A stretch of DNA of 64,000 bases from an uncultured Muribaculaceae bacterium. GTDB taxonomy: Bacteria; Bacteroidota; Bacteroidia; Bacteroidales; Muribaculaceae. This document shows positions 1 to 8,023 of the stretch, piece by piece; the first letter of the stretch is position 1, and each line of letters opens with the position of its first letter. Under the pieces are notes generated by a model. That model worked only from the letters and a program-made list of their open reading frames with translations, was not told where the DNA came from and did no database searches. The position numbers and the translations under genes are program-made. The stretch lies in contig CAJURN010000014.1 in NCBI GenBank assembly GCA_910589055.1, positions 17,968 through 81,967 on the forward strand. The letters are read 5' to 3'.

Positions 1-588
1 CGGGTCGCGCACATCGGCGCTCTCAGCCGGAAAGCTGATGATGCCATCTTTGAATTTGCCGTAATAGGTGTCGCCATATTCGCCCCATCCGCCTTCATCG
101 ACGCGCTGGCAGAACCAGAAGCCTTTGTTGAACGGGCGGAAGTCCTCGAAATATACCTTTTCGGGGTTGGTGGTGTTGACGTAGAAATATTCCTGTGTAT
201 CGGTGTTTTTGAGATATGTGCTCACGGGGTCGCCACCCTTGTAGGGGAGCATGCGGTACCATCCGGGAGCGCTCACGCTCTGTTCGATGTCAACCACCCA
301 CGACATTCCGCGCTGGAAGTCGGAATAATATGTCATGAGGTCCTCGTACCAAATGCCTTTGCCGATATTCTCCCACTGTCCCGAAGGCTTGTCAAGGGGC
401 GCGGAAGCATGCGCCGGAGCGGCTTTGGAGCTATGTGCATCCGCTTCGGAAGCTGATATGGTTTTTACAACGGGCGTGAATCCGGCGGCCACCTCTGCGG
501 AGGCTGGCGTGATTGCTGCGGCCGATGCCGATATGGTAAGGGCAGCGGTAGCAAAGGCGGTGATTGTCATCAAAGATACCTTTTTCAT
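1..588 (-). CDS. Secreted protein, Muribaculaceae-type repeat family (3' end cut off by window edge)
   Basis: The reading frame is open from an ATG at 588 down to base 1, 196 residues with no stop, so the C-terminus lies outside the window. It starts MKKVSLMTITAFATAALTIS, a Sec signal peptide with an Ala-rich cleavage region. The mature part contains GQWENIGKGIWYEDL, a WxVDIEQS segment, a GWYRMLPY segment and a FYVNTTNPEKVYFED segment. The same order of motifs occurs in the protein at 39285-40871 (EWNNIGQGTWFEGL, VDIEESATTPGYYRLLPYSV, VNATNPDKVYIDGD), so the two are clear paralogues. Function is unknown; the likely place is periplasm or cell surface. A Bacteroidetes promoter lies just upstream at 622-652. 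Confidence 0.75.
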   Translation of the reverse strand, partial: MKKVSLMTITAFATAALTISASAAAITPASAEVAAGFTPVVKTISASEADAHSSKAAPAHASAPLDKPSGQWENIGKGIWYEDLMTYYSDFQRGMSWVVDIEQSVSAPGWYRMLPYKGGDPVSTYLKNTDTQEYFYVNTTNPEKVYFEDFRPFNKGFWFCQRVDEGGWGEYGDTYYGKFKDGIISFPAESADVRDP

Positions 589-621
589 AGGATTATGTTT
601 GAAAAGTTTGAATTTTACTTG

Positions 622-652
622 CAAAGGTAGATTAATGTATCGGATTATGCAA
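622..652 (-). promoter_or_regulatory. Bacteroidetes promoter for the secreted protein at 1-588
   Basis: Read on the minus strand, TACCTTTG (622-629) matches the -7 consensus TAnnTTTG and TTG (650-652) sits 20 nt upstream at -33. The ATG is about 35 nt downstream. Confidence 0.6.
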
Positions 653-746
653 CTTATCTCCTGTGGAGATTGTGTTTTCTTGCCTTCGGGGCATGTCCTG
701 AGTGTGTATTAACATTCATTTCACAGCCCTCTATGGATTTTTTTTG

Positions 747-754
747 TAACTTTG
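747..754 (+). promoter_or_regulatory. -7 element for lptD
   Basis: TAACTTTG matches TAnnTTTG. No clear TTTG is present at -33. The element lies inside the longest possible upstream extension of the lptD frame, so translation must start downstream of it; this supports the GTG start at 799. Confidence 0.5.
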
Positions 755-798
755 CGGCTGTCACTTTATATTTTTTGACTTTTTGCTGTAAAACCCGA

Positions 799-3561
799 GT
801 GAAAAAACTCGTCCTATATATCATTCTGACGCTGCTATGTGTGTGGATGTGTGGTGGTTCCGGAGCATTTGTGCCGGATGTTGCCGCACAGGCCCGGCTT
901 GGTGTGTCCGACAGTCTTCCGCTCCCGGCAAGCGACTCATCTGCGGTGATGCAGCCTGATACCGTGCCTGCCGATGCTGTTAGTGTCACAGATTCGGTGC
1001 GACCTGTGCAGACGGCCACCGTAGCTATGGCTAACGCGCGCAAGCGTGCACGTCGCGAGAAAGACGACCTCGAGACTTCGGTAGTGTTTTCCTCCTCGGA
1101 CTCGATGGTGATTGTCCGCCGCGATTCAGCCTACATGTATGGTTCAGGTTCTGTTACATATGGCAATATCAAGCTCGACGCCGCAACCATCGAGATGGAC
1201 CTGAACGACAACACGGTGTATGCCGTGGGTAGCGTTGACACTCTCGGAGAGGTCATAGGACGCCCGGTGTTCAATCAGGACGGCACCGAGTACGAGGCCG
1301 AGACAATGCGGTATAATTTCAAATCGGAAAAAGGATATATCCGCAATGTAGTCACCCAGCAAGGCGAGGGATATCTCACGGGTGGTACCACCAAAAAAGC
1401 CGAGGGCAAGGAATTCTATATCAAGGACGGACGCTACACTACATGCGACGACCACGATGACCCGCATTTCTGGCTCCAGCTCACCAAAGGCAAGGTGCGT
1501 CCCGGCAAAAATATTGTTGTGGGTCCCGCTTACATGGTGCTTGCAGGTCTTCCGCTTCCGCTTGCCGTGCCTTTCGGTTACTTCCCCTTTACCGACAGCT
1601 ATGCCTCGGGTATCATCGTGCCAACTTTCGGCGATGACTACAACCGCGGTTTCTACCTCAGCAACGGCGGATATTATTTCGCCATCAACGACAATGTTGA
1701 CTTTGCCCTGACCGGCGAAATTTACACCAAAGGCTCCTGGGGATTGCAGGGCCGCTCGTCATATGCCAAGCGTTACAAGTTCTCAGGTAGTTTCGACATC
1801 AGCTACCTGAAGACAATATACGGTGAGAAGGGCTCGCCCGACTATTCCTCGCAGACCAACTTCCAGGTGCTCTGGAGCCACTCGCAGGATTCAAAGGCCA
1901 ATCCCAACATGTCGCTGTCGGCGAGCGTGAACTTCACCACTTCGGGCTATACACGAAACAATCTGTCGTCGTACTACTCCCCGTCGTTCACCGAGAACAC
2001 GAAGAGCTCCACCGTGAACATGACCTACCGCTTCCCGTCGAGCAAATGGTCGCTGTCGACCACCTTCAACCTCTCGCAGCGCACCCAGGACTCCACGCTT
2101 ACGGTGTCGTTCCCGAATGTCACCGTCACGATGTCTCAGATCTATCCCTTCAAGCGCAAGAAAGCCATCGGAGCGGAAAAATGGTATGAGAAAATCAAGC
2201 TGTCGTACAGCGGACAGTTCCAGAATTCGCTCACGTCGAAGCAGAACGTATTCTTCAAGCAGAGCCTTATAAAGGACTGGCGCAATGCCATGCGCCACAG
2301 TGTGCCCATTTCGGCCACTTTCAATGTGCTGAAATACGTCAACATCACCCCCTCGATCAATCTTCAGGACCGCATGTACTCCAGCAAGGTGCGCCGCAGT
2401 TGGGATGCCGAGCGGAATATCGAGCAGTGCGATACGTCGTACAGCCTCTATAACGTGTGGGACTTCACGGCGTCGGTGTCGATGGATACCAAGGTCTACG
2501 GATTCTTCCAGCCTATGGGATTCCTCGGCAAGAAAATCAAGATGGTGCGCCTTGTGTCCACTCCTACGGTTTCCTTCTCGGGAAATCCTGACTTCAGTTC
2601 GCCTTTCTTCGGCTATTACGGCAGCTACGAGCGCCCGTTGGCCGACGGAGGTATGCAGAAGACAAAGTACAGTCTGTTCCCGAACACGATTTTCGGTATT
2701 CCCGGACAGGGCAAGAGCGGTACTGTGAGTTTCGGCCTCGCCAATAATCTTGAAATGAAGGTGAAGAGCGACAACGATTCCATCGGGGAAAAGAAAATAT
2801 CCCTTATCGAGAACCTCAACATCAGCGAAAGCTACAATATGGCGGCTGACTCGCTCAACTGGAGCGACCTGAGCACTTCCATACTCCTGCGCATTACCAA
2901 AGGCTTCAACCTGAACCTGAGTGCGACCTGGGACATGTATACTTACCAGCTCAATTCAGCAGGCAATCCCGTGAGGGTGAATATCCCGCGCTTCAAGGTG
3001 GGCAAGGCTCCGCGACTGATGCGTACAGGAACGTCCTTCTCCTATACCTTCAACAACGACACTTTCAAGCGGAAGAAGAAGGATACCGACCAAAATTCCG
3101 ACAATCAGGGAAACAAATCCGGGGCGCAGAACCAGCGCGACATTGAAGATCAGTCGAGCGGAGGCGACCTTGACCTGTCGTCCGACGGCTACACCAAGTG
3201 GGAATTCCCGTGGAGCCTGTCGGTCAATTATTCGATATCATACGCTTACGGTACGTTCAACAAGAAGAAGATGGAGTATGACAGCAGGATAACGCAGAAC
3301 TTGAGTTTCTCGGGAAATGTCAGGCCAACGCCAAACTGGAATTTCTCGTTCAGCGCGTCGTATAATTTCGACACCCATAAGCTCGCATACATGAACTGCA
3401 ACATATCCCGCGACCTGCACTGCTTTACCATGACGGCCAGTTTTGTGCCCGTGGGGCCATACAAGAGCTATAACTTCCATATTGCCGTGAAATCGTCACT
3501 GCTCAGCGACCTCAAGTACGACAAACGTTCGTCGCTCCAGAATGGCGTGACATGGTATTGA
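799..3561 (+). CDS. lptD: LPS-assembly protein LptD (Bacteroidetes type)
   Basis: Outer-membrane barrel that, in the Lpt pathway, inserts lipopolysaccharide into the outer leaflet. The frame stays open upstream to 670, but the -7 element at 747-754 makes the GTG at 799 (VKKLVLYIILTLLCVWMCGG) the sensible start, giving 920 residues. After a hydrophobic signal peptide and a Ser/Asp-rich linker comes an OstA/LptA-like beta-jellyroll at about residues 75-200 (SDSMVIVRRDSAYMYGSGSV, DNDNTVYAVG-type repeats, EYEAETMRYNFKSEKGYI), followed by a long beta-rich region with alternating aromatic residues ending in a C-terminal strand and Tyr. An acidic Asn/Asp/Gln-rich insert near residue 800 looks like an exposed loop. 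The call rests on this domain order; other Bacteroidetes OstA-barrel proteins cannot be excluded. Confidence 0.85.
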   Translation: MKKLVLYIILTLLCVWMCGGSGAFVPDVAAQARLGVSDSLPLPASDSSAVMQPDTVPADAVSVTDSVRPVQTATVAMANARKRARREKDDLETSVVFSSSDSMVIVRRDSAYMYGSGSVTYGNIKLDAATIEMDLNDNTVYAVGSVDTLGEVIGRPVFNQDGTEYEAETMRYNFKSEKGYIRNVVTQQGEGYLTGGTTKKAEGKEFYIKDGRYTTCDDHDDPHFWLQLTKGKVRPGKNIVVGPAYMVLAGLPLPLAVPFGYFPFTDSYASGIIVPTFGDDYNRGFYLSNGGYYFAINDNVDFALTGEIYTKGSWGLQGRSSYAKRYKFSGSFDISYLKTIYGEKGSPDYSSQTNFQVLWSHSQDSKANPNMSLSASVNFTTSGYTRNNLSSYYSPSFTENTKSSTVNMTYRFPSSKWSLSTTFNLSQRTQDSTLTVSFPNVTVTMSQIYPFKRKKAIGAEKWYEKIKLSYSGQFQNSLTSKQNVFFKQSLIKDWRNAMRHSVPISATFNVLKYVNITPSINLQDRMYSSKVRRSWDAERNIEQCDTSYSLYNVWDFTASVSMDTKVYGFFQPMGFLGKKIKMVRLVSTPTVSFSGNPDFSSPFFGYYGSYERPLADGGMQKTKYSLFPNTIFGIPGQGKSGTVSFGLANNLEMKVKSDNDSIGEKKISLIENLNISESYNMAADSLNWSDLSTSILLRITKGFNLNLSATWDMYTYQLNSAGNPVRVNIPRFKVGKAPRLMRTGTSFSYTFNNDTFKRKKKDTDQNSDNQGNKSGAQNQRDIEDQSSGGDLDLSSDGYTKWEFPWSLSVNYSISYAYGTFNKKKMEYDSRITQNLSFSGNVRPTPNWNFSFSASYNFDTHKLAYMNCNISRDLHCFTMTASFVPVGPYKSYNFHIAVKSSLLSDLKYDKRSSLQNGVTWY

Positions 3562-3604
3562 CGTAGCACCACCACGAATCACCTAATCTCAAAATAATTG
3601 TCTT

Positions 3605-4003
3605 ATGAAAAAATGTCCTTATTGCGGCGAATACATCCAGGATGAAGCCGTGAAATGCCGTTTCTGCAACAGCAACCTCAACGAAGGAGCCACACCTCCC
3701 AACATCGACGACTCGCGCTATGGCTCTTACTATTCGCGCAACAATGCCTTCGATTCCGATCCCTCCAACGGCAAAAGCCGCGGCGTGGCTGCACTTCTTG
3801 CAATCTTCCTCGGTGGTCTCGGAATCCAGTACTTCTATCTCGGAAAGGTTTCGGCCGGTCTGATTACGATTCTTCTCACCGTAATCACATGCGGACTTTG
3901 GGAAGTAATCACTCTTATCCAGGGTATCATGATGCTGTGTATGGACAACGCTACCTTCGTAAGAAAGTACGTCGATTCCACAGCCACACTTCCGCTGTTC
4001 TGA
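3605..4003 (+). CDS. TM2-domain protein with N-terminal zinc ribbon
   Basis: A 132-residue membrane protein. The N-terminus MKKCPYCGEYIQDEAVKCRF carries two CxxC knuckles (CPYC and CRFC), a small zinc ribbon. A linker rich in Ser, Asn and Asp follows, then a TM2 domain at about residues 60-125 with two transmembrane helices (VAALLAIFLGGLGIQYFYLG and an ITILLTVITCGLWEVI helix) joined by the family's short turn. TM2 proteins have no firmly established bacterial function. It lies 43 bp after lptD in the same direction and ends 7 bp before the convergent MFS gene. Confidence 0.85.
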   Translation: MKKCPYCGEYIQDEAVKCRFCNSNLNEGATPPNIDDSRYGSYYSRNNAFDSDPSNGKSRGVAALLAIFLGGLGIQYFYLGKVSAGLITILLTVITCGLWEVITLIQGIMMLCMDNATFVRKYVDSTATLPLF

Positions 4004-4010
4004 CCTGCGG

Positions 4011-5159
4011 TCAATTCTTGCGTTCCACGCGGAAGTAGAGAACAAACAACATAACGCATCCCACGGCAACGATGGGGATGCCTGCCAATGACACGGCACC
4101 ATATCCGGCGCCGGAAGCGATTATCCGGCCTCCTATGTAGGCGGCGATAGCGTTTCCGGCGTTGTATGCTATCTGTATGCACGCTCCGCCAAGGAGTTCA
4201 CCGCCTTTCGAATAGCCTACAATCGACGATTGCAGGGGACTTCCGGAACCGAACAGAGCCATTGTGCCGAATACCATCAGCACCACCGCCACCCACTTGA
4301 TATCGCCGAAGAAGGCTACAAGAGCGAGTGCGACAATGCCGAATCCTTCAACCAGCGCGGCCACGAGCGAGGGCTTGTAGCGGTCGCCGAGGCGTCCGAA
4401 AGCAAGATTGCCTATGAACATTCCTCCGCCGGCAAGTATCATGAGCCACGACAGAGCTGATGTCGGAAATCCGGCCACGAGAGTCATCTGCGGGTCGATG
4501 TAGCTGTACCAGCAGTAGAGACCTATCTGTCCGAAAATCACGCCGCCGAAAATCAGCCACGGCGGGAGTGTCTTGAGAAAATGGAACTGGCCTTTGAATC
4601 CGCGGTCCTCAAGCGGCTGAAGCGCGGGCACGAAGCGGCGGATGCAGATGAATGTGGCTACTGCGAAAGCGGCAATAAAGAAAAATGCTATGCGCCATGA
4701 AAATGTCTCGCTGATGAAAGTGCCCAGTGGCACACCTCCGAGGGTGGCTACTGTCATGCCTGCAATCATGAAAGCCACGGCACCGGACTGGTGTCCCGGC
4801 GGCACGAGTTTGCGTGCTACGATGGCTCCCACGCCGAAATATGCTCCGTGGGGCAGACCGGATATGAAGCGGGCGCACATGAGCATCCAGAAATTGGTCG
4901 AAAGCGCCGCAAGCAGGTTTCCGGCTCCGATAAGAGCCACGAGCATCAGAAGCATGCGACGCAGGGGCATGCGACGGAAAAGCAGCAAGGCCGGAGCGCC
5001 GAAGCACACGCCCGTTGCATACGCCGAAATGAAATGACCGGCCTCGGACACGCTCACATTCATGGCCGTGGCAAGATTAATCAGAATTCCCATCATCAGG
5101 AACTCAGCGATTCCCAGCGAGAATGTTCCCATCGCCAGGGCAAACAAACCTTTGTTCAT
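4011..5159 (-). CDS. MFS transporter, AraJ/DHA1 drug-efflux type
   Basis: A 382-residue inner-membrane protein with about twelve hydrophobic helices, the usual DHA1 length. The first helix reads ALAMGTFSLGIAEFLMMGIL, matching the AraJ/YdhP/NepI group. The second cytoplasmic loop has LLLFRRMPLRRML, the degenerate motif A, and helix 5 contains GVPLGTFISETFSWRIAFFF, matching antiporter motif C and the WR motif. It probably exports a small drug or metabolite by proton antiport; the substrate cannot be read from sequence. The gene is monocistronic, with its own -7 element at 5194-5201, and converges on the TM2 gene. Confidence 0.85.
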   Translation of the reverse strand: MNKGLFALAMGTFSLGIAEFLMMGILINLATAMNVSVSEAGHFISAYATGVCFGAPALLLFRRMPLRRMLLMLVALIGAGNLLAALSTNFWMLMCARFISGLPHGAYFGVGAIVARKLVPPGHQSGAVAFMIAGMTVATLGGVPLGTFISETFSWRIAFFFIAAFAVATFICIRRFVPALQPLEDRGFKGQFHFLKTLPPWLIFGGVIFGQIGLYCWYSYIDPQMTLVAGFPTSALSWLMILAGGGMFIGNLAFGRLGDRYKPSLVAALVEGFGIVALALVAFFGDIKWVAVVLMVFGTMALFGSGSPLQSSIVGYSKGGELLGGACIQIAYNAGNAIAAYIGGRIIASGAGYGAVSLAGIPIVAVGCVMLFVLYFRVERKN

Positions 5160-5193
5160 AGGATACCTTATATAGTATTGAAAAATCCGGCCG

Positions 5194-5201
5194 CAAAGGT
5201 A
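5194..5201 (-). promoter_or_regulatory. -7 element for the MFS transporter
   Basis: On the minus strand the sequence is TACCTTTG, a full match to TAnnTTTG, 35 nt before the ATG at 5159. No clear TTTG is seen at -33; that region is occupied by AAGGTTAA-type direct repeats. Confidence 0.5.
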
Positions 5202-5234
5202 GTGAATTTTTTTAGGTTAAAAGGTTAAAAGGTA

Positions 5235-5295
5235 AAAAAGGCAAGATAATACTGGCATAATGCAATTCGCCATGCCACTATTATCTTGCCTTTTT
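5235..5295 (-). terminator. Long hairpin terminator of the esterase gene
   Basis: Arms 5235-5251 and 5279-5295 are perfect 17-nt complements containing AAGGCAAGATAATA. After one mismatch the stem continues with TGGCAT (5253-5258) and ATGCCA (5272-5277). The minus-strand transcript from the esterase would end in a U-rich tract. Immediately beside it on the gene side lie four direct copies of TTTTTGCC-like octamers (5289-5318). Confidence 0.7.
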
Positions 5296-5324
5296 GCCTT
5301 TTTGCCTTTTTGCCTACCTTGCCT

Positions 5325-6536
5325 TTATGGCTTGAACAGCAAGGGGAGAAATTCGCTTAGGTAGAGGCGCCAGTTGGCCCAGCAATGGCCTCCGGAGGAT
5401 TCCCGGTAGGTGTAGGGAAGTCCCAGATCGTCGAGTTGCTTGCGGAAAGCTACGTTGTCGTTATAAAGAAAATCGGTGTCGCCTATGGCAATCCAGTATA
5501 ATTCAGGCTGATTGATGAACTGAGCTTTCAGCTTTGCAGCCATGTCGTCGTACACCTCGGGGTAGGTGAGGGCGCGCGGCTTGATTGCTGCGGAAAACAG
5601 TCCGATGTAGCCGAACAGGTCGGGATAGAGCTTGGAGGTGTGGAGCGAGTGGAATCCGCCCATGGAGAGTCCGGCGATGGCGCGGGAGTTCTTTTCGGGA
5701 ACCGTGCGGTAGATGGAATCGGTGAATGTCACGATTTCGGGAAACGCCTTCTCGTAGGCTCCGTCCATAGTGTGTGGCAGGGCGGTGGTGGGGATGGTGA
5801 AGCCTTGGGAGTTTTCTCCCGGAGCGGCGTCCATGGCGATGTTCCCGTTTGGCATCACTACAATCATAGGCTCGGCTTTTCCGGCTGCGATGAGGTTGTC
5901 GAGAATCTGCGAGGCACGGCCGAGTTCGTTCCACGCGTTTTCATCGCCGCCCATTCCGTGCAGCAGATACAGCACCGGGTATCGCTTTCCGGCGTTTTCC
6001 GGCGCCTCATATCCGGCGGGAGTGTACACGGTCATGCGGCGGGAAGTCCCCGTGGTGGCGCTCGGATACCATACCTTGCTCACACTGCCGTGAGGTACGT
6101 CGGCCACGCGGTAGAGCGATGTGCGCTCGCCCGGCGTCATGAAAATATTGTAGGACGAGGCCGTGTCGCGGATGCGGTATGCGTTGGAGGGGTCGTTGAT
6201 TTTGAGCGAGTCAACTATGAAATTATAGAGGTACAGCTCCGGTTCGACTGCAAACGGGGTGGTGTACTCCCATGTTCCGGCATCGTTGCGCTCCATGTAT
6301 GCTTTCTTGCGCACTGTGATTTCGCCCTTGGGTGTCATTACTTTTTCCGTCGGCAGGAAGTCGCCGGTAATCTCCACTTCCTTCGCGCATGGAGCCACAA
6401 GGCGGAATGTTACCGTGCCGTCGGCATTGATTTCGGGCGATGTCGTGGCGGCTTTGTCCCAGATGGCCTGTTGGGCGTGCGAGGGGGTAAATGTGAGGGA
6501 TGTGAGCAACAGCAGCAGGGCGGATATTCTTTTCAT
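5325..6536 (-). CDS. Secreted esterase with N-terminal CBM48-like domain (feruloyl/acetyl xylan esterase type)
   Basis: The frame opens at 6617, but the signal peptide MKRISALLLLLTSLTFTPSH begins at 6536, giving 403 residues. The mature protein starts with a carbohydrate-binding immunoglobulin-like domain (about 25-145; EITGDFLP and the WEYTTPF/LYLYNFIVD strands typical of CBM48 before esterases). An alpha/beta-hydrolase of the esterase D type follows: oxyanion-region LLHGMGG, nucleophile elbow GLSMGG near residue 290, a candidate Asp in IGDTDFLYN and a C-terminal His in GGHCWANWR. Such proteins deacylate plant xylan side chains in the periplasm. No partner polysaccharide-utilization genes are adjacent, so the true substrate is open. 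Confidence 0.87.
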   Translation of the reverse strand: MKRISALLLLLTSLTFTPSHAQQAIWDKAATTSPEINADGTVTFRLVAPCAKEVEITGDFLPTEKVMTPKGEITVRKKAYMERNDAGTWEYTTPFAVEPELYLYNFIVDSLKINDPSNAYRIRDTASSYNIFMTPGERTSLYRVADVPHGSVSKVWYPSATTGTSRRMTVYTPAGYEAPENAGKRYPVLYLLHGMGGDENAWNELGRASQILDNLIAAGKAEPMIVVMPNGNIAMDAAPGENSQGFTIPTTALPHTMDGAYEKAFPEIVTFTDSIYRTVPEKNSRAIAGLSMGGFHSLHTSKLYPDLFGYIGLFSAAIKPRALTYPEVYDDMAAKLKAQFINQPELYWIAIGDTDFLYNDNVAFRKQLDDLGLPYTYRESSGGHCWANWRLYLSEFLPLLFKP

Positions 6537-6562
6537 AATTGTATAATGGGTTAGTTGGAGTC

Positions 6563-6570
6563 CAAATTTA
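6563..6570 (-). promoter_or_regulatory. -7 element for the esterase gene
   Basis: The minus strand reads TAAATTTG here, matching TAnnTTTG and lying 27 nt before the ATG at 6536. This supports the start at 6536 over the longer frame from 6617. The -33 box is not evident. Confidence 0.45.
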
Positions 6571-6656
6571 GATATTTTCGATGAGATATGACAGGCGCAC
6601 GGGTAAATTTGTGGCAATTTTGAGAAAAATCAGTTCATTTGGAAAATTAGTGCGAG

Positions 6657-6694
6657 AATTACGGAATTTTTTCCGTAATTAAATCGTATATTTG
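6657..6694 (+). promoter_or_regulatory. rnf operon promoter with overlapping palindromic operator
   Basis: TATATTTG at 6687-6694 is a good -7 element for the rseC-rnf operon. The place where -33 should be is occupied by a perfect palindrome, AATTACGGAA (6657-6666) and TTCCGTAATT (6671-6680), separated by TTTT. A dimeric regulator bound there would overlap the RNA polymerase site. The regulator is not identifiable from sequence. Confidence 0.55.
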
Positions 6695-6711
6695 CAGACG
6701 GAGAGCAAGCG

Positions 6712-7128
6712 ATGAAATATTCTATCACACATCAAGGAAAAGTTACATCCGTTGACGGAACTGTCGTTACGGTAGCGGTTTCGGATTCGTCGGATTGTGC
6801 GGGTTGCGCCCTTACCGCGAGTTGCGGCGCACGTTCCGCCCCCTCGTCGGGCCACACGCTCGTTGAGGCCCGTGCCGAACGCCTTCCGGCTGTCGGTTCG
6901 GAAGTGAAAATAGGGCTGCCTTCGGGCGTGACAGTTACGGCCATCCTGCGCCTGCTTGGCGCGCCGCTGCTTCTGATGATTATATGTGCTGTCGTTGCAG
7001 CCTTGGCCGGAGCCGGAGAGGGCACGATGGCCTTGAGCGGCCTTGGAGCCGTGGCCGCATGGTATGCAGGCTTGTATGTGTGGCGCCGTCTGCATCCGTC
7101 TCCACCTCTATGGCGAGTGATTGGCTGA
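6712..7128 (+). CDS. RseC/MucC-family protein, first gene of the rnf operon
   Basis: A 138-residue protein of the SoxR-reducing-system RseC family. The N-terminal cytoplasmic part has a small beta domain with the family's cysteine cluster (CAGCALTASCG at about residues 24-34). Two hydrophobic helices follow (about 80-100 and 105-122). In E. coli RseC works with Rnf homologues to keep SoxR reduced; in Bacteroidetes the gene is commonly the leader of rnf, and here it is 52 bp before rnfB in the same direction. An electron-transfer or assembly role beside Rnf is inferred. Confidence 0.85.
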   Translation: MKYSITHQGKVTSVDGTVVTVAVSDSSDCAGCALTASCGARSAPSSGHTLVEARAERLPAVGSEVKIGLPSGVTVTAILRLLGAPLLLMIICAVVAALAGAGEGTMALSGLGAVAAWYAGLYVWRRLHPSPPLWRVIG

Positions 7129-7180
7129 GTTTCAACTTCTTTAAACCTCATATATCCTATTTAAAATACTTCATCCTTAT

Positions 7181-8023
7181 ATGCACTTATTGATTATATC
7201 CTCATTGCTCCTGGGCGCGCTCGGATTGCTTGGCGCGGTGGTGCTCTATGCCACTGCCCGGAAATTCCATGTTGAGGAAGATTCGCGCATCGACGAGGTG
7301 GAAGCGCTGCTTCCCGGCGCCAATTGCGGCGCATGCGGATGCCGCGGATGCCGCGACTTTGCCGTCACCTGTGTGTCGCGAGGCAATCTTGAGGGCGGAT
7401 TGAACTGCCCCGGTGCCGCGGAAGGTGCCATGGCTAAGATTGCCGCCATACTTGGCGTGGAAGCGTCGGAGACCGAACGGAAGATTGCCGTGCTGCGATG
7501 CAACGGCTCGTGCGAGGCGCGTCCTGAGCGCTATGTCTACGACGGTGCCCGCTCATGCGCGGTGATGAATGGCGTCGGTGTCGGTTCGCGCGGTTGCTCC
7601 TTCGGTTGTCTCGGATGCGGCGACTGTGTGGCCGTGTGTCGTTTCGGAGCCATTTCAATGAATTCGGTTACCGGATTGCCCGAGGTTGACCCTGACAAGT
7701 GTACGGGCTGTGCGGTCTGTGCGGCCGAATGTCCGCGGCATCTTCTCGACATGCGACCGCGCGGACGTCGCGACCGCCGCGTATGGGTGGCCTGCTCGAG
7801 CCGCGACAAGGGTGCGGTGGCGCGTAAAGTCTGCGCGTCGGCCTGTATCGGCTGTGGAAAGTGTGCCAAGGCATGTCCTTTCGGAGCGGTTACTGTTGCC
7901 GATAATCTTGCTTATATCGACCCGGCTCTGTGCCGCGCATGCGGAAAATGCGTGCCCGGCTGTCCCACGGGTGCAATACATACCACATTTAAAATAATAC
8001 AGAAGGAGGCCGTGGCAGAATGA
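7181..8023 (+). CDS. rnfB: Rnf electron transport complex subunit B
   Basis: A ferredoxin-like subunit that takes electrons from reduced ferredoxin into the membrane Rnf complex. The 280-residue protein starts with one membrane helix, then the RnfB-specific Fe-S motif with CGACGCRGCRDF (about 46-58) and a further Cys near 75. Then come multiple 4Fe-4S motifs: CLGCGDCVAVC, CTGCAVCAAEC, CIGCGKCAKAC and CRACGKCVPGC. The number of clusters matches long anaerobe-type RnfB. It overlaps rnfC by 4 bp (ATGA), so the two are translationally coupled. Confidence 0.95.
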   Translation: MHLLIISSLLLGALGLLGAVVLYATARKFHVEEDSRIDEVEALLPGANCGACGCRGCRDFAVTCVSRGNLEGGLNCPGAAEGAMAKIAAILGVEASETERKIAVLRCNGSCEARPERYVYDGARSCAVMNGVGVGSRGCSFGCLGCGDCVAVCRFGAISMNSVTGLPEVDPDKCTGCAVCAAECPRHLLDMRPRGRRDRRVWVACSSRDKGAVARKVCASACIGCGKCAKACPFGAVTVADNLAYIDPALCRACGKCVPGCPTGAIHTTFKIIQKEAVAE

